Source: Ancylobacter novellus DSM 506 (GTDB lineage Bacteria > Pseudomonadota > Alphaproteobacteria > Rhizobiales > Xanthobacteraceae). Taken from it: a DNA stretch of 64,000 bases. This document shows positions 1-8,633 of the stretch, piece after piece; position 1 is the first letter of the stretch; each line of letters starts with the position of its first letter. The stretch covers positions 3,968,001 to 4,032,000 of the forward strand of contig NC_014217.1 of NCBI RefSeq assembly GCF_000092925.1, given 5' to 3'. The position numbers were made by a program, and so were the translations under genes. The notes under the pieces were generated by a model. That model did not search any database, was not told where the DNA came from, and saw only the letters and a program-made list of their open reading frames with translations.

Positions 1-950
1 GGCTTGAGCTGCTGCGCGAGGGCGACTGGTGGGGCATCGGCTTCATGATCGTCGGCCTCGCCTGCCTGCAGACCGTGCTCGACGAGGGCAACAAGGACGA
101 CTGGTTCGGCTCGCCGCTGATCGTGCGGCTGTCCATCATCGCCGCGGTCTGCCTCATCATCTTCCTGGTGATCCAGCTAAGGATAGAGAAGCCGACCATC
201 CAGCTGCGGCTGCTGAAGCGGCGCAACTTCGCCCTCGGCATTATCGCCAACACCGTCGTCGGCTTCGCCCTGTTCGGCTCGGTCTATGTGCTGCCGACCT
301 ATCTCGACGAGGTGCAGGGCTACAATTCCGAGCAGATCGGCACGGTGCTGGCCTGGGTCGGCCTGCCGCAGCTCGTCATCATCCCCTTCGTGCCGTTCCT
401 GATGAAGCGGATCGAGCCGCGGCTCCTCGTCATCATCGGCCTCGCCATCTTCGCCACCAGCTGCTTCATGAACACGCATCTGAGCTTCAACGACGGCGGC
501 GACCAGCTGATGGTGACCAACATCGTGCGCGCGCTCGGCCAGGCCGTCGTGCTCTCGCCGCTCGCCAACATCACAATGGCCGGCATGCCGCCGGAGCTTT
601 CCGGCCAGGCCTCGGGCCTGTTCAACATGATGCGCAGCCTGGGCGGCGCCATCGGCACCGCCATCCTCGCCACCATCATCACCAAGCGCGAGCAGTTCCA
701 TTCCAACATCATCGGCCAGTCGGTGACGCCCTATGGCGAGACCGTGCGCAACTTCCTCACCGAGCAGCAGCACTATTTCATGCAGCGCGGCATGGCGGAC
801 GCCGGCGCGGCCTATCACCAGGCCGAGATCCTGCTGGGCAACCTCGTGGCGCAGCAGTCGCTGATCATGGGCTTCTCCGACACCTTCGCCGTGCTCGGCG
901 GGGTCCTGCTGGTCGCCGCCGTGGCGGTCGCCTTCACCCGCCGGATCTGA
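1..950 (+). CDS. DHA2-family MFS drug efflux transporter, 5' end missing
   Basis: The reading frame is open from the window edge to the TGA at 948-950, so the N-terminal part lies outside. The visible ~315 residues hold several hydrophobic helices, including one starting at the motif FALGIIANTVVGFALFGSVY, and the pattern GQASGLFNMMRSLGGAIGTA typical of the C-terminal half of 14-helix EmrB/QacA (DHA2) exporters. By family this would be a proton-driven inner-membrane pump for toxic compounds, often partnered with an EmrA-type adaptor; whether an adaptor lies upstream cannot be seen. The substrate cannot be read from sequence. About 100 bp separate it from the histidine kinase downstream. Confidence 0.9.
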   Translation, partial: LELLREGDWWGIGFMIVGLACLQTVLDEGNKDDWFGSPLIVRLSIIAAVCLIIFLVIQLRIEKPTIQLRLLKRRNFALGIIANTVVGFALFGSVYVLPTYLDEVQGYNSEQIGTVLAWVGLPQLVIIPFVPFLMKRIEPRLLVIIGLAIFATSCFMNTHLSFNDGGDQLMVTNIVRALGQAVVLSPLANITMAGMPPELSGQASGLFNMMRSLGGAIGTAILATIITKREQFHSNIIGQSVTPYGETVRNFLTEQQHYFMQRGMADAGAAYHQAEILLGNLVAQQSLIMGFSDTFAVLGGVLLVAAVAVAFTRRI

Positions 951-1096
951 TCGCCCGCCGTGCGAATCCGCAAGCGGGCCGGCCCCACGGAAAGACCTCG
1001 GGCCTCCCAGCCGGCAGCCTCGCGCTGCGTCACGCGCTTGCTTAGAGTATGAGCGTCCGGAATAAGGCGGACGGATCGTACAGGCAGGCGAGGACG

Positions 1097-2551
1097 ATGT
1101 TCATTTCAAGAGGCGTCATCTTGGACGATACCCCGTCGAGCCGCTGGTTCATGCCAGTCATTGCCGCCGCACTCGCCGCCGCGATCTTCATCATCGACAC
1201 CTTCTCCGCGCTCGATATGGCGATCGCCGTGCTCTACGTCGTCGTCGTGCTGCTCTCGGCCAATTATTCCGACCGCAAGGGCCTGCTCGCCATCGCCGGC
1301 CTGTGCGTCGGCCTGACCGTGCTCAGCTTCCTCATCATGCATGGCAGCGACTACGACCTCTCCTCGACCATGCGGGCGCTGGTCAGCATCGCCGCCGTCA
1401 CCGTCACCACGCTGCTCTGCCTGGAGAACCAGGCCGCCACCCAGTCGCTGCGCGCGCAGGCGGACCTGCTCGACCTCACCCACGACGCCATCTTCGTGCG
1501 CGACATCGCCGACACCGTCCAGTACTGGAGCAAGGGCGCCGAGGAGCTCTATGGCTGGACCAGCGATCAGGCGGTCGGGCTGAAGGCCGCCGAGCTGCTG
1601 AAGACCGAGTTCCCCGGCCCGCTCGCCGACATCCGCGCCGAGCTCTTCCGCACCGGCCGCTGGGAGGGCGAACTCGTCCACACCAAGCAGGACGGCACCA
1701 AGGTCGTGGTGATGAGCCGCTGGTCGCTTCAGCGCGACGAGCGCGGGCGCCCGCTCGCCGCCATGGAGACCAACAGCGACATCACCGAGCGCAAGCATGC
1801 CGAGGACACGCTGCACCAGACCCAGGCCGAGCTCGCCCACGTCACCCGCGTCGCCACCATGGGCGAGCTGACCGCCTCCATTGCCCACGAGATCAACCAG
1901 CCGCTCGCCGCCGTCGTCACCAATGGCGAGGCCGGGCTGCGCTGGCTCGGCCGCCCCGAGCCCGACATCGCCGAGGTCAAGGCCTCGGTGGAGCGGATGA
2001 TCGCCAATGGCCGCCGGGCCAGCGAGGTGGTGGCGCGGCTGCGCGCCCTGGCCCGCCGCGGCGAGCCGATACAGGCGCCGGTCGACGTCAACGAGATGAT
2101 CGACGAGGTGCTGCCGCTCGTGGAGCGCGAGCGCAGCGACCACCGCGTGACGCTCGACCTCGCTCTGGCGCAGCAGCTGCCCGTAGTGCTCGGCGACCGG
2201 GTGCAGCTGCAGCAGGTGGCGCTCAACCTGGCGCTCAACGCCATCCAGGCCATGGCCGGCGTGAACGAGCGGCACAGGCGGCTCTGGATCACCACCCGGA
2301 TGGGCAGCAGCGAGGAAGGCGACGCCGTATTGATCGAGGTCCGCGACAACGGGCCGGGCGTCGATCCCGACAGTCTCGCCAAGCTGTTCAACGCCTTCTA
2401 CAGCACCAAGAAGGACGGTATGGGCATGGGCCTGTCCATATCGCGCTCTATCATCGAGGCCCATGGCGGGAAGATCCTCGCCACGCTCCATGTCGAAGGC
2501 GGCATGCTGTTCACCGTCATGCTCCCCGTGCCGAAGGAAAGACTGTCGTGA
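1097..2551 (+). CDS. PAS-domain sensor histidine kinase, membrane-bound
   Basis: With this start the protein is 484 residues. Four hydrophobic helices fill roughly residues 15-107, then a PAS domain (about 120-235, ending in the typical NSDITERK), then a HisKA dimerisation helix with the phospho-acceptor His264 in [10 protein letters not shown]. The ATPase domain shows the N box ([10 protein letters not shown]), G1 (DNGPGVD) and G2 ([11 protein letters not shown]). I chose ATG 1097 because GGCGAGGA sits a few bases upstream; an in-frame ATG at 1049 (+16 residues) has a poorer ribosome site. The stop overlaps the GTG of the response regulator, so the two are translationally coupled and almost certainly cognate, in a FixL/FixJ- or TodS/StyS-like arrangement. 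The signal sensed is unknown. Confidence 0.92.
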   Translation: MFISRGVILDDTPSSRWFMPVIAAALAAAIFIIDTFSALDMAIAVLYVVVVLLSANYSDRKGLLAIAGLCVGLTVLSFLIMHGSDYDLSSTMRALVSIAAVTVTTLLCLENQAATQSLRAQADLLDLTHDAIFVRDIADTVQYWSKGAEELYGWTSDQAVGLKAAELLKTEFPGPLADIRAELFRTGRWEGELVHTKQDGTKVVVMSRWSLQRDERGRPLAAMETNSDITERKHAEDTLHQTQAELAHVTRVATMGELTASIAHEINQPLAAVVTNGEAGLRWLGRPEPDIAEVKASVERMIANGRRASEVVARLRALARRGEPIQAPVDVNEMIDEVLPLVERERSDHRVTLDLALAQQLPVVLGDRVQLQQVALNLALNAIQAMAGVNERHRRLWITTRMGSSEEGDAVLIEVRDNGPGVDPDSLAKLFNAFYSTKKDGMGMGLSISRSIIEAHGGKILATLHVEGGMLFTVMLPVPKERLS

Positions 2552-3204
2552 CCCAACGCCCGCAGCCCCGTCCCTCCGCACCGCCGAGCGACCCGCTGGT
2601 CATCGTGGTCGACGACGATCCCGCCCTGCGCGAGGCGCTTTCCAGCCTGTTCCGCTCGGTCGGCCTGCAGGTCGAGCTCTTCGCCTCGGCCGCCGAGCTG
2701 CTCGCGGCCAAGCTCCCGGAGGTGGCGCGCTGCCTCGTCCTCGACATAAGGCTGCCGGGGGTGAGCGGGCTCGACTTCCAGGCGCAGCTCGCGCGCTCGG
2801 AGATCGAGATGCCCACCATCTTCATGACCGGCCACGGCGATATCCCGATGACCGTGCGGGCGATGAAGGCCGGCGCCGTCGACTTCCTCACCAAGCCGTT
2901 CCGCGACCAGGACATGCTCGACGCGGTGGCGTCGGCCATCCGCCTCGACCGCGAGCGGCGCGAGGCCCGCAAGGCGGTCTCCGGCGTGCAGAACCTCTAC
3001 GAGACGCTCACCCCGCGCGAGAAGCAGGTCATGGAGCTGGTGACCTCCGGCCTGATGAACAAGCAGGTCGCGGCGGAGGTGGGCCTGAGCGAGATTACGG
3101 TGAAGATCCACCGCGGGCATGTGATGCGGAAAATGGGCGCCCATTCGCTCGCCGAGCTGGTCCGCATGGCCGAAACGTTGGGTCTATCCAGTGCCAAAAG
3201 ATAA
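2548..3204 (+). CDS. FixJ/NarL-type response regulator with LuxR HTH
   Basis: The protein has 218 residues. The receiver domain has the acidic pocket VDDD near residue 21, phospho-acceptor Asp66 (CLVLD) and conserved Lys116 (FLTKP). A LuxR-type DNA-binding domain follows (about 155-215: [12 protein letters not shown], then [18 protein letters not shown]). GTG 2548 is the start: it overlaps the kinase stop (GTGA) and AAGGAAAG lies just upstream. This is the transcriptional output of the adjacent kinase. Targets are not shown by the sequence, although a 20-bp-spaced direct repeat directly after this gene is a candidate site. The organisation matches FixJ-family regulators of alphaproteobacteria. 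Confidence 0.94.
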   Translation: MTQRPQPRPSAPPSDPLVIVVDDDPALREALSSLFRSVGLQVELFASAAELLAAKLPEVARCLVLDIRLPGVSGLDFQAQLARSEIEMPTIFMTGHGDIPMTVRAMKAGAVDFLTKPFRDQDMLDAVASAIRLDRERREARKAVSGVQNLYETLTPREKQVMELVTSGLMNKQVAAEVGLSEITVKIHRGHVMRKMGAHSLAELVRMAETLGLSSAKR

Positions 3205-3229
3205 TTCGACAAACGTGTGTATAATTCGA
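3201..3229. promoter_or_regulatory. Direct repeat ATAATTCGA x2, candidate operator
   Basis: ATAATTCGA occurs at 3201-3209 and again at 3221-3229, exactly 20 bp apart, about two DNA turns. The first copy overlaps the stop codon of the LuxR-type regulator. Both are AT-rich islands in GC-rich DNA and lie in the 106-bp gap before the stand-alone receiver gene. Same-face spacing suits a dimeric regulator. That it is an operator is inference only. Confidence 0.35.
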
Positions 3230-3310
3230 AGTTGGGGATAAGCAGGGCTATACCAAAGACAGCCCGGCCATCGAGAGCGTGCCGGAAACTCCATATCGAG
3301 GTGTCCTGAC

Positions 3311-3697
3311 GTGTCCTCCCCCCCGATGATCACGATCATCGATGACGACGAATCCGTCCGCATCGCTACCGAAAGCCTGGTGCGGTCGCTGGGCTTCTCG
3401 GCCCGCACCTTTGCGTCCGCCGAGGATTTTCTCAATTCGCCGCTGCTCGGGGAGACCGCCTGCGTCATCACCGACGTGCAGATGCCCGGCATGAGCGGGG
3501 TCGAGCTGCAGAGCCATCTGCGCTCGAACGGCGACGCCACGCCGCTGATCTTCATCACTGCCTTTCCCGAGGAGCGCATCCGCCGCCAGGTGGACGCCGC
3601 CGGCGCCGTCGGCTTCCTCGCCAAGCCGTTCGACGGCCATGACATGATCGAGTGCATCGACCGTGCGCTCGGCGAGCGCGACACCGCGGGCGCCTGA
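3311..3697 (+). CDS. Stand-alone receiver (single-domain response regulator)
   Basis: These 128 residues form a complete receiver domain and nothing else: acidic cluster IIDDDES near residue 10, phospho-acceptor Asp55 (VITDVQMPGMSG) and conserved Lys105 (FLAKPF). The start is GTG 3311; ATG 3326 is an alternative only five codons inside. It follows the kinase and LuxR regulator on the same strand after 106 bp. With no output domain it could act as a phosphate sink, a competitor of the neighbouring regulator, or a protein-protein signalling element. FixJ-like single receivers of this kind are common beside hybrid or PAS kinases in Hyphomicrobiales. Confidence 0.9.
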   Translation: MSSPPMITIIDDDESVRIATESLVRSLGFSARTFASAEDFLNSPLLGETACVITDVQMPGMSGVELQSHLRSNGDATPLIFITAFPEERIRRQVDAAGAVGFLAKPFDGHDMIECIDRALGERDTAGA

Positions 3698-3727
3698 GCC
3701 GCCTTCACGCGGAGCTCCGCCACGCGG

Positions 3728-4327
3728 ATGGATGACCATCCCGACGATAAGACGCATCATCGCCCCGGAATGTCCGACAGCGACCGAGCTCCCGATCCGC
3801 TTCCCGCCCGGTCGCCCGGCCCGCGCCGGCGATACCCGTTCTTCAGGACGCTCGGCACCGCGCTCGGCTGGATCTTCCGCCTCGTCGCCGCCCTCGTCAT
3901 CATCCTCGACGAGCTGGTGCGGCCGATCTACCGCCCGCTGCTCGCCCGCCTCGCCGCGCTCGGCATCATGCAGGCCTTCGAGCGCTGGATCGGGAAGCTG
4001 CCGGCGCTTGCCGTGCTGATCCTGCTGCTGGTGCCCTACGCCATCGTCGAGCCGCTGAAGTTCCTCGGCCTCGTCTGGGCCGCCGACGGCTGGCCGAAAC
4101 GCGGCACGGCACTGTTCCTCATCGCCCATCTCGTCAGCTTCGTGCTGATCGAGCGCGTCTTCACCGCCGGCCGGCCGCAGCTCATGACGATTCGCTGGAT
4201 GGCCTGGGTGATCGACACCGCCAATGCCGTGCGCCGCCGCATCGTCGTCGCGCTGCGCCTGGAGGCGGCGAAGCGCTGGATCCGGCGCGCCTTTCGCCGC
4301 CTGCGCGCGGAGCTGCGCGGGCTCTAG
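3728..4327 (+). CDS. Hypothetical membrane protein
   Basis: The predicted protein is 199 residues long from ATG 3728, or 185 from the in-frame ATG 3770 (MSDSDR), which may be the real start. A polar Pro/Arg-rich N-terminus precedes hydrophobic stretches near residues 45-65, 90-112 and 125-145. The C-terminus is strongly basic (a run of Arg-rich helices such as RRRIVVALRLEAAKRWIRRA). I do not recognise the family with confidence; similar small membrane proteins are usually annotated as hypothetical. It begins 30 bp after the receiver gene on the same strand, and the convergent lipase gene ends 10 bp beyond it. Confidence 0.75.
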   Translation: MDDHPDDKTHHRPGMSDSDRAPDPLPARSPGPRRRYPFFRTLGTALGWIFRLVAALVIILDELVRPIYRPLLARLAALGIMQAFERWIGKLPALAVLILLLVPYAIVEPLKFLGLVWAADGWPKRGTALFLIAHLVSFVLIERVFTAGRPQLMTIRWMAWVIDTANAVRRRIVVALRLEAAKRWIRRAFRRLRAELRGL

Positions 4328-4337
4328 ATTCAATAAG

Positions 4338-5588
4338 CTAGCGCGAGCGTTCCCTCGCCGCGAGGGTCGCACAGTCGCTTATCGGCCGCGCGCCGGACAG
4401 CCGGGCGGCGAGCCAGTCCGTCGCCGCGCTGGCGCTCGCCGTCGCCGCATCGCCATGCGAGGCGAAGGGAACTTCCCGATAGTCGAGCTTGACCCCGTCG
4501 CGGCAGAGCTGGCGGGCGAAGTCCCGTGTCGCCGCTGGCGCGACGAGCGCGTCGCCCTCGCCCTGGGCGAGGAAGACCGGCACGCCGCGCCGCGGCTGCG
4601 CCGAGTTCATGGCGATCACGCGGCCCCAGTCCGCGCGGTGCGCGGCGCCGGGCTGCAGGAAGCCGGTCTGGCCGTAGGTCAGCGCCGCCAGACCCAGCGC
4701 CAGCCGCTCGGGCAGGCCGATGCTGCACAGCGTGGCGATGCGCGCCACCGTCGGCACCGCTTCGGGCCGGACGACCTCGCCGAGCGGCAGGCCATAGGAG
4801 CGGCTCCACGACCAGGCGGCGAAGGAGGCGACGACGTCGCCGGCCGGCGTGCCGATATCCGACGCCAGCAGGCGGCGAAGCTGGGTCGGCGCCGACACCG
4901 CGGCCACGCCCTCCAGCCGCAGCTCCGGCGCGTAGCTGCGGGCGACCTGCCCGGCGAAGAGCGAGGCCTGACCGCCTTCCGAGAAGCCCCAGGTCGCGTA
5001 GCGGCTGCCGGCGTGGAGGCCGGGAAGCGCGCGGGCGGCGCGCACCGCGTCGATCATCGCATGCGCCGCGCTGCGGCCGTCGAGATAGGGATGGACGCTG
5101 CCCTCGCCGAGCCCCTGATAGTCGGTCGCCACCACGACATAACCGTCCGCGAGCAGTTGCTGCAGGCCGCTGATGGAGCGGAAATCGTGCTGCGGCATGA
5201 GCGAGGGCGCGCAGCCCGGCGCGATGCCGGTCGTGCCGTGGCCCCAGGAGACCACCGGCCGCGGCGCCCGGCTCTCCTGCGGCCCGGCGGCGATGACGCC
5301 GGAGACGGCGACGGGCCGGCCGGCATCGCTGCGCGAACGGTAGATAATGCGGTAGGCGACGCTGGCGCCGGGCGGCGGGGCAACCGGCTCGGCGCGGATC
5401 AGCGTGCCAGCGCGGCCCGGCAGCTCGGCCGGCGCGACGGAATAGAAGCCTTCCTGGACGGGGCCGGCCGGATGGGGACCCGCCGCATAGGGATCGCCCG
5501 GATTGCTCGCCTGCGCGAGGCCCGGCCAGAGAGACAGGACCATCGCGGCGACACAGGCCGTCCTCGCACCCTTGCACCACGTCATCAT
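4338..5588 (-). CDS. Secreted lipase/esterase of the secretory-lipase (LIP) family
   Basis: This 416-residue protein begins with a signal peptide (basic start, hydrophobic core VAAMVLSLWPGLAQA, likely cut near residue 27). It has an alpha/beta-hydrolase fold with nucleophile Ser203 in GFSEGGQ, probable acid Asp346 (GEGDALV), His378 (ASHGD) and an oxyanion-type loop WGHGTTG. This layout fits the family named after fungal secretory lipases (PF03583) and its bacterial relatives, which cleave esters or triacylglycerols outside the cytoplasm. The natural substrate is unknown. It is a single gene, convergent with the membrane protein downstream, and its upstream 280 bp are shared with the small exported peptide on the other strand. 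Confidence 0.85.
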   Translation of the reverse strand: MMTWCKGARTACVAAMVLSLWPGLAQASNPGDPYAAGPHPAGPVQEGFYSVAPAELPGRAGTLIRAEPVAPPPGASVAYRIIYRSRSDAGRPVAVSGVIAAGPQESRAPRPVVSWGHGTTGIAPGCAPSLMPQHDFRSISGLQQLLADGYVVVATDYQGLGEGSVHPYLDGRSAAHAMIDAVRAARALPGLHAGSRYATWGFSEGGQASLFAGQVARSYAPELRLEGVAAVSAPTQLRRLLASDIGTPAGDVVASFAAWSWSRSYGLPLGEVVRPEAVPTVARIATLCSIGLPERLALGLAALTYGQTGFLQPGAAHRADWGRVIAMNSAQPRRGVPVFLAQGEGDALVAPAATRDFARQLCRDGVKLDYREVPFASHGDAATASASAATDWLAARLSGARPISDCATLAARERSR

Positions 5589-5742
5589 CGGGCCCTCGAC
5601 TAGCGCCCGGCACTCGCCGGGTCATGCGCCGCCGGATCGGCAGCGGCTCGATTTGAGGAGCGGCGCGAGGCGCGGTCTTTCGAAAGCGCGCCAACTCTGT
5701 CGGCGGCGCCCGGTAGGTCCCCTTGGGGCACCTATGCCAAGA

Positions 5743-5771
5743 TATGACGGTCACAGCCGAACTTATGACGG
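5743..5771. promoter_or_regulatory. Direct repeat TATGACGG x2 in an intergenic region
   Basis: TATGACGG occurs at 5743-5750 and 5764-5771, 21 bp apart, in the 281-bp region between the lipase start and the small exported peptide. The position, 100-130 bp before the peptide start, suits an activator or repressor site. No regulator is identified. The rest of this gap shows nothing recognisable. Confidence 0.25.
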
Positions 5772-5869
5772 CGCTAAGCCCAGGCATGATGTCGGCGGCC
5801 GGAGCCCGTCCCTATCCTCCTTACATGACTGGACGCCCCCCAACGGTCCAGCGATCAAGGAGAACCACC

Positions 5870-6070
5870 ATGAACAAGTTCCTCACCCTCGCCGTCCTGT
5901 CCGCCACCGTCGCCCTGGGCGCCGTTTCCGTCGCCGACGCCGCCACCTATTACGGCCCCCGCCAGCCGGTCGTCGTGGAAGGCCGCAACGCTGCCGACAC
6001 CTTCGCCGCGCGCAACGGCGCCGCGGCGATCCAGAACCAGGTCGAGCTCGACGCCCGCGCGACTCGCTGA
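5870..6070 (+). CDS. Small exported protein, 66 residues, function unknown
   Basis: ATG 5870 has a strong ribosome site (AAGGAGAA) six bases upstream. The product has a clear Sec signal peptide (MNKFLTLAVLSATVALGAVS, cleavage probably after ADA near residue 24), leaving a mature peptide of about 42 residues with no cysteine and no helix long enough to span a membrane. I do not recognise a family. The strong ribosome site and the perfect 12-bp terminator 40 bp after the stop suggest high, self-contained expression. It lies between two - strand genes, lipase and AraC, so it is monocistronic. Confidence 0.7.
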   Translation: MNKFLTLAVLSATVALGAVSVADAATYYGPRQPVVVEGRNAADTFAARNGAAAIQNQVELDARATR

Positions 6071-6110
6071 GTTCAGCCGTCGGACATCACGCCTTCGGGC
6101 GTGGACATTG

Positions 6111-6146
6111 ATCGGCCCGATCGCAGGATCGGGCCGATTGTGTTTT
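6111..6146 (+). terminator. Rho-independent terminator of the small exported protein gene
   Basis: A perfect 12-bp stem (ATCGGCCCGATC, loop GCAG, GATCGGGCCGAT) at 6111-6138 is followed by TGTGTTTT. A second hairpin with a TTCG loop (CACGCC-TTCG-GGCGTG, 6088-6103) lies just before it. The T-rich side faces the + strand transcript. The T run ends at the stop codon of the convergent AraC gene. Confidence 0.85.
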
Positions 6147-7141
6147 CAGGGATTGGGTACCGCATCGCTGCGCAGCGCCCCGGGCGGATGGCCGGTGACG
6201 CGCTTGAAGGCCCGGCTGAAGGCCGCCTGCGAGCCATAGCCGAGCCGATGCGCGGCGACCTCGATCGGCATGCGGTCGCGGCCGATCCATTGCGCGGCGA
6301 GCCGCATGCGCAGCTCGGTCAGGTAGCGCAGCGGCGTCATGCCGGTCACCTCGAGGAAGCGCTCGGCGAAGACCGAGCGCGACGCGCCCATCTCGGCGGC
6401 GAGCTCCGCCACCGTCCAGTCGCGGCCGGGATCGCGGTGCACGGCGGCGATCACCCGGCCGAGGCGCGGGTCGCGCAGCGCCGAGATCCAGCCGCTGGCG
6501 TCGCCGCAGCCGCATTCCACCCAGGCGCGGACGATGAAGGCGGAGACGACGTCGGCGAGCCGCGCGAGTACGCCGGCAAAGCCCGCCCGGTCGCCCCGCG
6601 TCTCCCGTTCCATCGCCTCCAGCATGGGCATTATCTCGGGATAGCGGCCGAGCAGCGTGCCGGCGAACATTTGCTCCGGCATCAGCGCGATGAGCGGGTT
6701 CATGCCGCCGAGATCGAACTCCATGCAGCCGCTGAAGACCAGGACCCGCGTGGTCGGGCAGATCTCCCCGGCGCAGGCCTTGATGGCGCTGACGCTCGGG
6801 CAGAGCGGCGCGGCGGCATAGGCCGACACGTCCCGGCACGGCAGTTCCGGCTCCGAGACGAGGTCGTGCACGCCGCCGCGCGGCAGCAGCACCGCGTCCC
6901 CCGTCGCCATCTCGTGCATGGTGCCGTCGGCACGGCGCAGGAACACCGGCCCCTGCGCGACGAAATGGAATTGCGCGCGCCCTTCCGCCAGGCCGAAGCG
7001 CAGCCCGAAGGGCGGGGAAAGCTCGATGCGGCGATAGTCGATGCCGACGAGGCGCATGCCCATCAGCAGCTCGCTCACCAGATCGGCGGTGAGACGGCCC
7101 ACGCGGCCATTGCTGCCATTGCCGGACGAATGATCAATCAT
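6146..7141 (-). CDS. AraC-family transcriptional regulator
   Basis: From ATG 7141 the product is 331 residues. The N-terminal ~220 residues form a cupin-like ligand domain (motifs such as LLPRGGVHDLVSEPE), and the C-terminal ~100 residues carry the double helix-turn-helix of the AraC/XylS family (WTVAELAAEMGASRSVF and PIEVAAHRLGYGSQAAFSRA). Family members of this shape (AraC_binding_2/cupin_6 type) often control a neighbouring efflux pump. Here an MFS gene starts 83 bp away on the opposite strand, so the shared gap probably holds the operator. The inducer is unknown. A longer upstream extension of the frame lacks a convincing ribosome site and would run into the MFS gene. Confidence 0.9.
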   Translation of the reverse strand: MIDHSSGNGSNGRVGRLTADLVSELLMGMRLVGIDYRRIELSPPFGLRFGLAEGRAQFHFVAQGPVFLRRADGTMHEMATGDAVLLPRGGVHDLVSEPELPCRDVSAYAAAPLCPSVSAIKACAGEICPTTRVLVFSGCMEFDLGGMNPLIALMPEQMFAGTLLGRYPEIMPMLEAMERETRGDRAGFAGVLARLADVVSAFIVRAWVECGCGDASGWISALRDPRLGRVIAAVHRDPGRDWTVAELAAEMGASRSVFAERFLEVTGMTPLRYLTELRMRLAAQWIGRDRMPIEVAAHRLGYGSQAAFSRAFKRVTGHPPGALRSDAVPNP

Positions 7142-7224
7142 CTCGGAATTGATGACATGGATCGTCCGGCGAATCCAGCCTATCTGGTGTTGCAACGCAC
7201 AACGCTTCTCCGAAAGGACTCCCA

Positions 7225-8505
7225 ATGAGCGACGCATTGCAGTGGCAGGAGGCCGCCGCCGACGCGGGCGCGCTTGCCGGCCCCGCGCCGGCTCTCGACG
7301 CCGCGGCCGAGCCGTCCGCCTTCGACATGCCGGCACCTGTCGAACAGACCATCGCGCCGGCCTGGGCCGCCGTGTTCTCACTGACGCTCGGCGTGTTCGG
7401 GCTGGTGACGGCGGAATTCCTGCCCGCCAGCCTGCTCACGCCGATGGCGACCGATCTCGGCATCACCGAAGGCGCCGCCGGCCAGGCGGTCACCGCCACC
7501 GCCACCGTGGCGCTGGTGGCGAGCCTCCTCGTCTCGGCGGCGACGCGGCGCATCGACCGGCGCATCGTGCTGCTGGCCTTCACCCTCCTGCTGATCGTCT
7601 CCAACCTCCTGGTCGCCTTCGCGCCGGACCTCGCCTCGCTGATCGTCGGGCGCGTGCTGCTCGGCGCGGCACTGGGCGGCTTCTGGGCGATGTCGGCGGC
7701 GCTCGCCATGCGCCTCGTTCCAGAGGCATTGGTGCCGCGCGCGCTGTCGCTCATGTTCAGCGGCGTCTCCGCCGCCACCATCTTCGCCGCGCCGGTCGGC
7801 TCCTATGTCGGCGACCTGCTCGGCTGGCGCGCCGTGTTCCTGATCGCCGCGGGGCTCGCGGTCGCCACGCTGGCCTTCCAGCTCGCCACCCTGCCGAAGA
7901 TGCCGCCGGCCGGCACGGCGGGCCTGCGCACCCTTATCGAGGTGCTGCGCCGGCCGCGCATCGGCATCGGCCTGTTTTCGGCGCTGCTGGTCTTCGCCGG
8001 GCACTTCGCCTTCTTCACCTATATCCGTCCCTTCCTGGAGACGGTGTCGGGGGTCGGCATCAGCGCGGTGTCCGGCATTCTGCTCGGCTTCGGCGTGGCC
8101 AATTTCGCCGGCACGTTGCTCGCCGGGCCGGTGCTGGAGCGCAGCCTGCGCCTCGCCCTCGTCTCCATGCCGCTGCTCATGGGCGCGCTCGGCCTGGGTC
8201 TCGCGACACTGCAGAGCACGCCGCTGGCGGACTCGCTGATGGTGGCGATCTGGGGCCTCGCCTTCGGCGCCGTGCCGGTCGCCTGGTCGACCTGGCTCAC
8301 CCGCACCGTGCCCGACCAGGCCGAGACCGCCGGCGGCCTCCTGGTGGCGGCGGTGCAGCTCGCCATCTCCATCGGCGCGGCCGGCGGCGGCATGATCTTC
8401 GACGCCAGCGGCGCGCAGGCGGTGTTCGCCGCCGCCAGCGCGGTGCTCCTCGTCGCGGCGCTGATCATCCTCGTCAGCGTACGCTCGCGCCCCACGCCGG
8501 CCTGA
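7225..8505 (+). CDS. MFS efflux transporter, DHA1 (AraJ/NepI-like)
   Basis: The product is 426 residues with about twelve hydrophobic helices after a ~45-residue polar N-terminal tail. The first helix has the family pattern GVFGLVTAEFLPASLLTPMA, and the loop after helix 2 shows RRIDRRIVLL, matching the DHA1 group of sugar-efflux and NepI-like purine-nucleoside exporters. It would sit in the inner membrane and use the proton gradient. AAAGGA upstream of ATG 7225 supports the start. Divergent transcription from the AraC-type gene points to substrate-induced expression. The true substrate cannot be told from the sequence. Confidence 0.9.
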   Translation: MSDALQWQEAAADAGALAGPAPALDAAAEPSAFDMPAPVEQTIAPAWAAVFSLTLGVFGLVTAEFLPASLLTPMATDLGITEGAAGQAVTATATVALVASLLVSAATRRIDRRIVLLAFTLLLIVSNLLVAFAPDLASLIVGRVLLGAALGGFWAMSAALAMRLVPEALVPRALSLMFSGVSAATIFAAPVGSYVGDLLGWRAVFLIAAGLAVATLAFQLATLPKMPPAGTAGLRTLIEVLRRPRIGIGLFSALLVFAGHFAFFTYIRPFLETVSGVGISAVSGILLGFGVANFAGTLLAGPVLERSLRLALVSMPLLMGALGLGLATLQSTPLADSLMVAIWGLAFGAVPVAWSTWLTRTVPDQAETAGGLLVAAVQLAISIGAAGGGMIFDASGAQAVFAAASAVLLVAALIILVSVRSRPTPA

Positions 8506-8633
8506 CATCGCCGGCCTGACATCACTGGCGGGCGGCGCGTCGCGGCGCCGTCGCCGGACCCGATGCATACTAACGAGTCGATGTACATTGATCGGGCCCG
8601 CCTCTAGCGTCTCGCGCATCGACGAGGGACGCC

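Noticed and set aside
1106..2581. 491-codon - strand frame antisense to the histidine kinase
   Set aside because: The kinase motifs are complete on the + strand; the antisense translation is low-complexity.
3248..4372. 374-codon - strand frame across the receiver and membrane-protein genes
   Set aside because: It spans two + strand genes with start and ribosome signals and has no family resemblance.
6101..7228. 375-codon + strand frame antisense to the AraC gene
   Set aside because: The AraC HTHs on the - strand and the terminator at 6111 contradict it.
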